This document shows, piece by piece, positions 39,324 through 42,066 of a stretch of DNA of 42,066 nucleotides. The notes beneath the pieces are model-generated. The model did no database searches. It had not been told where the DNA came from and saw only the letters and a program-made list of their open reading frames with translations. Numbering within the stretch: position 1 is the first letter of the stretch; each line of letters starts with the position of its first letter. Made by a program: the position numbers and the translations under genes. Source of the DNA: a virus; the IMG/VR virus record IMGVR_UViG_3300045303_000037, positions 1 through 42,066 of that record; one strand, 5' to 3'.

Positions 39324-40118
39324 ATGTCTCAGGCTAAATTAAATACATCTTTAGTAAATAAACGCATCAACCCACGTTACATAGTTATTGATGAAGATAT
39401 CCACGCAGCATTAGACTTATACACATTGTCCTTATACATGGCTTTCCGATACGAAGCGGACTATACATCTGAGGATTCCATGATTCGACGTTCTGCTAAA
39501 TTCCTTAGTGAGAAAGCACATATATCTACTCGCCAGTTCTTTAAATCTTTGAACCTTTTAGAAGATTTTGGCTTAATCCAGAGAGATCCATCTAGCCCTG
39601 CAAACTCCCTATCTATATACCATGTAGCGCAGAAGTTGCATTATTTTACTACACAGTGCTTAGGGGTGCATGATATGCATAGGGGTGTGCACATGGTGCA
39701 TACGGATCATTATTCTTTACCAATAATTATTAATACTAATAGCGAATCTTGCGATTCTCCAGTAGCAGCAATTAAGGATAAACCCCAAAAGCAGTCATCC
39801 GGGGAATTGCTTCACCTCCTCATCGATTGCTATCGGCGTGAGTTCCCTAATAATCCGCAGCCACATGCTAGGGTAATCTCCACAAGCCTACAGAAGACCT
39901 TGCAAAGCTTGATTAAACGATGGCCAGAGCTAGACCCGAATGGCAATCCATTGACACCAGAGCTATTTGGCCGATACCTGTATTTGCTTCGCACTACTGC
40001 GCCTAAGTTCTCTCTTGGTGAATACGAGACGCAATCGGGTAATCGCAAGAAGAACGGACTTGAAACCTTTGCTAGATGGAACACAGTGGTTAAATTCATG
40101 GAGAATCAATACTCATGA
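39324..40118 (+). CDS. Replication initiator (lambda O-like, HTH)
   Basis: 264 residues with AGGAGAATTATACC upstream. The N-terminal ~100 residues form a winged-helix type domain (IVIDEDIHAALDLYTLSLYM; STRQFFKSLNLLEDFGLIQR). A His-rich linker (GVHDMHRGVHMVHTDHY, about 114-130) follows, then a C-terminal region (LIDCYRREFPNNPQPHARVI ... WNTVVKFMENQ) similar to helicase-loading ends. It is coupled to the DnaB-like gene by ATGA, the lambda O-P type layout. Repeats inside the gene (39661-39701) could be origin iterons. Confidence 0.75.
   Translation: MSQAKLNTSLVNKRINPRYIVIDEDIHAALDLYTLSLYMAFRYEADYTSEDSMIRRSAKFLSEKAHISTRQFFKSLNLLEDFGLIQRDPSSPANSLSIYHVAQKLHYFTTQCLGVHDMHRGVHMVHTDHYSLPIIINTNSESCDSPVAAIKDKPQKQSSGELLHLLIDCYRREFPNNPQPHARVISTSLQKTLQSLIKRWPELDPNGNPLTPELFGRYLYLLRTTAPKFSLGEYETQSGNRKKNGLETFARWNTVVKFMENQYS
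39661..39701. repeat. Short repeats inside the O-like gene, candidate origin iterons
   Basis: AGGGGTG occurs at 39662-39668 and 39681-39687; TGCAT occurs at 39667, 39676 and 39697; palindromes ATGCAT and TGTGCACA lie between. Lambda and relatives keep origin iterons within the O gene at an equivalent place. Confidence 0.35.
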
Positions 40119-41494
40119 ATACACCTAAATTCTGCTATGAACTTGAATCACGCGTATTGGAAACGCTGATGGATCTTGAATCCCCCACTGAGTATCGCGT
40201 ACAGCAAGCTATGCTGAAGCTAAAACCTAAATGCTTCTACAAGCCGGAGAATGTCGAGATATTCGGGTTAATACGCAAAACCTTTGATGAATCGCGAACA
40301 TTTGGCTTTGTAGATATCCTGATTGAGTGCTCCGTGAATACTGATCTACACGAGCATATGGCAAAGATAATGTCTGATTTTCGAGAATACCATGCTTCCA
40401 ATGTCCACTTTGAATCTGATATCGACAAGCTACTTACTCTTGCCAATCTTCGGAAGCAACTTAGTCTGAATTCTGCGATTATTAATGCTGTGGATGACTG
40501 TACAGACCCGATAGAAGCCCAGACTATCTTGGCTGATGGCTTACGCGATATGGCAGCTTTAACGCTAATTGAATCGAAGCATGGTATTAGTAACGACGAG
40601 ATTGCAGAGGATTATCTAGATGGTAAGATTGCTGAAGATATGAAGCTCCCAACTACTTCCGATCAGCTCAATAATCTTCTAGCAGGTGGTATCATGCCGA
40701 AAAGCCTTATCATCGTTGCAGCTGGCGCTAGTGTTGGTAAAACTGGATTTTCAATCTGGCTACTTGATGCAATAGCACGCAATCAACCTAATCATGAGTC
40801 ATTGTTCTTCTCAATCGAGATGGAATATAAACACATTTGGATGCGTCATGTCGGGGTTTGCGCTGGCAAAACCTTTGACAAGCTAACTGAAGAGGAACGC
40901 ATTCGAGCAGTGCAGAAGTCCATGGGAGTCCCAATGAAGATTTATGATGCTGCAATCTGTAGGCAGGTAGCAGATATTGACTTCATCCTAAATACCGCGC
41001 GATTACGAGCTTTACAACGGCCTATATCAGTAGTCGTGATTGATTATCTTGGCTTAGTGCAGAGCAATGGAAAATTCGATAGCAATTACCTCAAGCATGA
41101 ATACGTTACCTCTCGACTTGCTGAACTCGCGATACAGCTTAATTGCACAGTAATTGCACTATCGCAGATTAACAGAGGTGCAGCTAACCGAAGCAATGAT
41201 GACCGTTGTCCATGGCCTCATGATGCAGCCGATAGCTCAGGAGGTCACAGAAGTTCTAGTCTATGGCTTGGTGTAGATAGGCCAGAATTATATCAAGACG
41301 AGCCATGCTATCGAGGGCAATTCGTAGTTAAAGCTCGTAAGAATCGCTTTGGCAACACGTTCGACTGGCTACTGAATTTCAAAGATGGTGCATTTGGAGA
41401 AGTTCCGGCTGGGTGGTTCAAGCAATCCACAAGTAAGACTCAGAATCGCGAGCAAGCCCTTTTTTCACCCCATAGTGATGATTTACATAGGTAG
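40115..41494 (+). CDS. dnaB: DnaB-type replicative helicase
   Basis: 459 residues. The N-terminal helical DnaB domain occupies about 1-130. RecA-like core: Walker A GASVGKTG (204-211), FFSIEME (231-237), VVVIDYLGLVQ (306-316), VIALSQINRG (346-355) and the arginine-finger region VKARKNRFG. Hexameric, unwinds DNA 5'-to-3' at the fork. The gene is 3' of the O-like initiator, with a hairpin terminator after it. Confidence 0.95.
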   Translation: MNTPKFCYELESRVLETLMDLESPTEYRVQQAMLKLKPKCFYKPENVEIFGLIRKTFDESRTFGFVDILIECSVNTDLHEHMAKIMSDFREYHASNVHFESDIDKLLTLANLRKQLSLNSAIINAVDDCTDPIEAQTILADGLRDMAALTLIESKHGISNDEIAEDYLDGKIAEDMKLPTTSDQLNNLLAGGIMPKSLIIVAAGASVGKTGFSIWLLDAIARNQPNHESLFFSIEMEYKHIWMRHVGVCAGKTFDKLTEEERIRAVQKSMGVPMKIYDAAICRQVADIDFILNTARLRALQRPISVVVIDYLGLVQSNGKFDSNYLKHEYVTSRLAELAIQLNCTVIALSQINRGAANRSNDDRCPWPHDAADSSGGHRSSSLWLGVDRPELYQDEPCYRGQFVVKARKNRFGNTFDWLLNFKDGAFGEVPAGWFKQSTSKTQNREQALFSPHSDDLHR

Positions 41495-41522
41495 GCAATA
41501 GGTTGGCTAGGTAAAAGATTTT

Positions 41523-41551
41523 AACCTCCTTAGTGAGATTCTATGGAGGTT
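41523..41551. terminator. Terminator between convergent operons
   Basis: AACCTCC (41523-41529), 15-base loop, GGAGGTT (41545-41551), then TT on the plus strand. It sits between the helicase stop and the stop of the leftward operon and may serve both. Confidence 0.65.
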
Positions 41552-41567
41552 TTAGGGATATAGTGGT

Positions 41568-41855
41568 TTAAGATGAAGTGGTATTAGCTAGCATCTGCTC
41601 CATAAAGCTATCGAAGCTACCGCGAATCTCTGTTAAATCCTCACGAGCATTACCTTCACCTGACTTAATGGACTCTTGCATAACTTCATCGGCAATAATG
41701 ATTAGCTGACTAACTAGCGTGACGATAATGCCACCCCTAGCCCAATTTACGTCGATATTTGGGTCATCAACGCGCATCAAGTCTTTCTTGAGCTGATGCA
41801 TTGTGGCTAAGGTGTAATCAATTCCACCCATAATTGTACGTCTTTGGCTTATCAT
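41568..41855 (-). CDS. Early operon protein, copy C of the tandem family
   Basis: 95 residues. The start overlaps the stop of the upstream copy (ATGA). VNWARGGIIVTLVSQLIIIA, then an acidic REDLTEIRGSFDSFMEQML helix, follows the plan of the copies at 1-330 and 41852-42066 (hydrophobic helix, then acidic R-E/D helix). The function is unknown. It is the last gene of the leftward operon. Confidence 0.55.
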   Translation of the reverse strand: MISQRRTIMGGIDYTLATMHQLKKDLMRVDDPNIDVNWARGGIIVTLVSQLIIIADEVMQESIKSGEGNAREDLTEIRGSFDSFMEQMLANTTSS

Positions 41856-42066
41856 TGCATTGTCTCCGTAGCTAGTGACATCATTAATTTCCCATCATTC
41901 ATATCAGTTATGCAGAATTCCAAGGCCGACACGATAGCATGGTGAAGTTCGTCACGCGATAAGGTGTCTTTATCACGAGTAGTAATCATGTACATCGAGA
42001 TAAGTTTAGCCACAATGAATTTCAGCACCGAGCCAGCATCTTGTGGATCATCATCCTTGGTATCTG
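41852..42066 (-). CDS. Early operon protein, copy B, runs in from right edge
   Basis: 71 codons are open from the edge to TGA at 41854-41852; no start lies inside the window. GSVLKFIVAKLISMYM and LSRDELHHAIVSALEFCITD align with copy A (...LITITVAEFIKRS..., FTREEAVSVVVAQLLSCVDD). Its N-terminus is probably the MDDREEM... segment at 60-1. The frames differ by 2 bases at the join. Confidence 0.55.
   Translation of the reverse strand, partial: DTKDDDPQDAGSVLKFIVAKLISMYMITTRDKDTLSRDELHHAIVSALEFCITDMNDGKLMMSLATETMQ

Overview
The window is, in all likelihood, the whole genome of a tailed phage with a short, P22-type tail (podovirus-like Caudoviricetes). The late genes follow the P22 order: large terminase, P22-type portal, scaffold, coat, gp4- and gp10-like head-completion proteins, three ejection proteins, then fibres. 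The host is not named by the sequence. The P22/lambda-type gene set and strong Shine-Dalgarno sites fit a Gram-negative, probably proteobacterial, host. I see no integrase and no CI-type repressor, only a Cro-like protein, so the phage looks lytic or derived from a temperate ancestor. The two ends appear to join. A leftward operon runs off position 1 and re-enters at 42066, and a protein family repeated in tandem there has one copy split across the two ends. The reading frame is off at the join as given.

Layout. Positions 1-1637: leftward operon of small early proteins, continuing at 42066-41568 and ending at a hairpin near 41523. 1682-2373: zinc-finger protein and small-terminase-like protein, rightward. 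2374-3430: leftward membrane microprotein, small protein and serine resolvase, followed by a 760-base gene-free stretch with repeats, palindromes and DnaA-box-like sites, then a leftward DNA methylase. 4883-7905: many small overlapping rightward genes, including an Acb2/Tad1-hairpin protein. 7983-9717: IS66 TnpA- and TnpB-like pair, a membrane microprotein and an RNA ligase. 9812-10927: seven ordinary tRNA genes plus three odd tRNA-like elements. 10941-31007: A1S_2505-like protein and the virion genes. 31183-32443: lysis and nuclease genes. 32392-34562: leftward SSB, RecT and YqaJ exonuclease. 34659-41494: rightward Cro, SPFH protein, a PRPP-synthetase-like/NAMPT-like pair, O-like initiator and DnaB helicase.

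Regulation. Five near-identical 16-bp operators (ATCAAC, four bases, then GTTGAT or a variant) overlap promoter elements before the five early transcription units. The Cro-like gene at 34659 sits beside one of them, so the sites probably form one early regulon. Three TGC + TATACT/TATCTT extended -10 elements lie before the terminase, the scaffold and the lysis genes and may be the late promoters.

Biology. The phage appears rich in anti-defence functions. The PRPP-synthetase-like/NAMPT-like pair matches the architecture of NAD+ reconstitution pathway 1 (NARP1, Adps + Namat). An Acb2/Tad1-hairpin protein would sequester immune signal nucleotides. A methylase, an RNA ligase next to a tRNA array, and an ADP-ribose-type candidate (A1S_2505 family) add to this. 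The least explained parts are the IS66 TnpA-TnpB pair with no transposase, the three tRNA-like elements that keep an acceptor stem and CCA but lack a normal core, and the SPFH protein upstream of the NAD genes.
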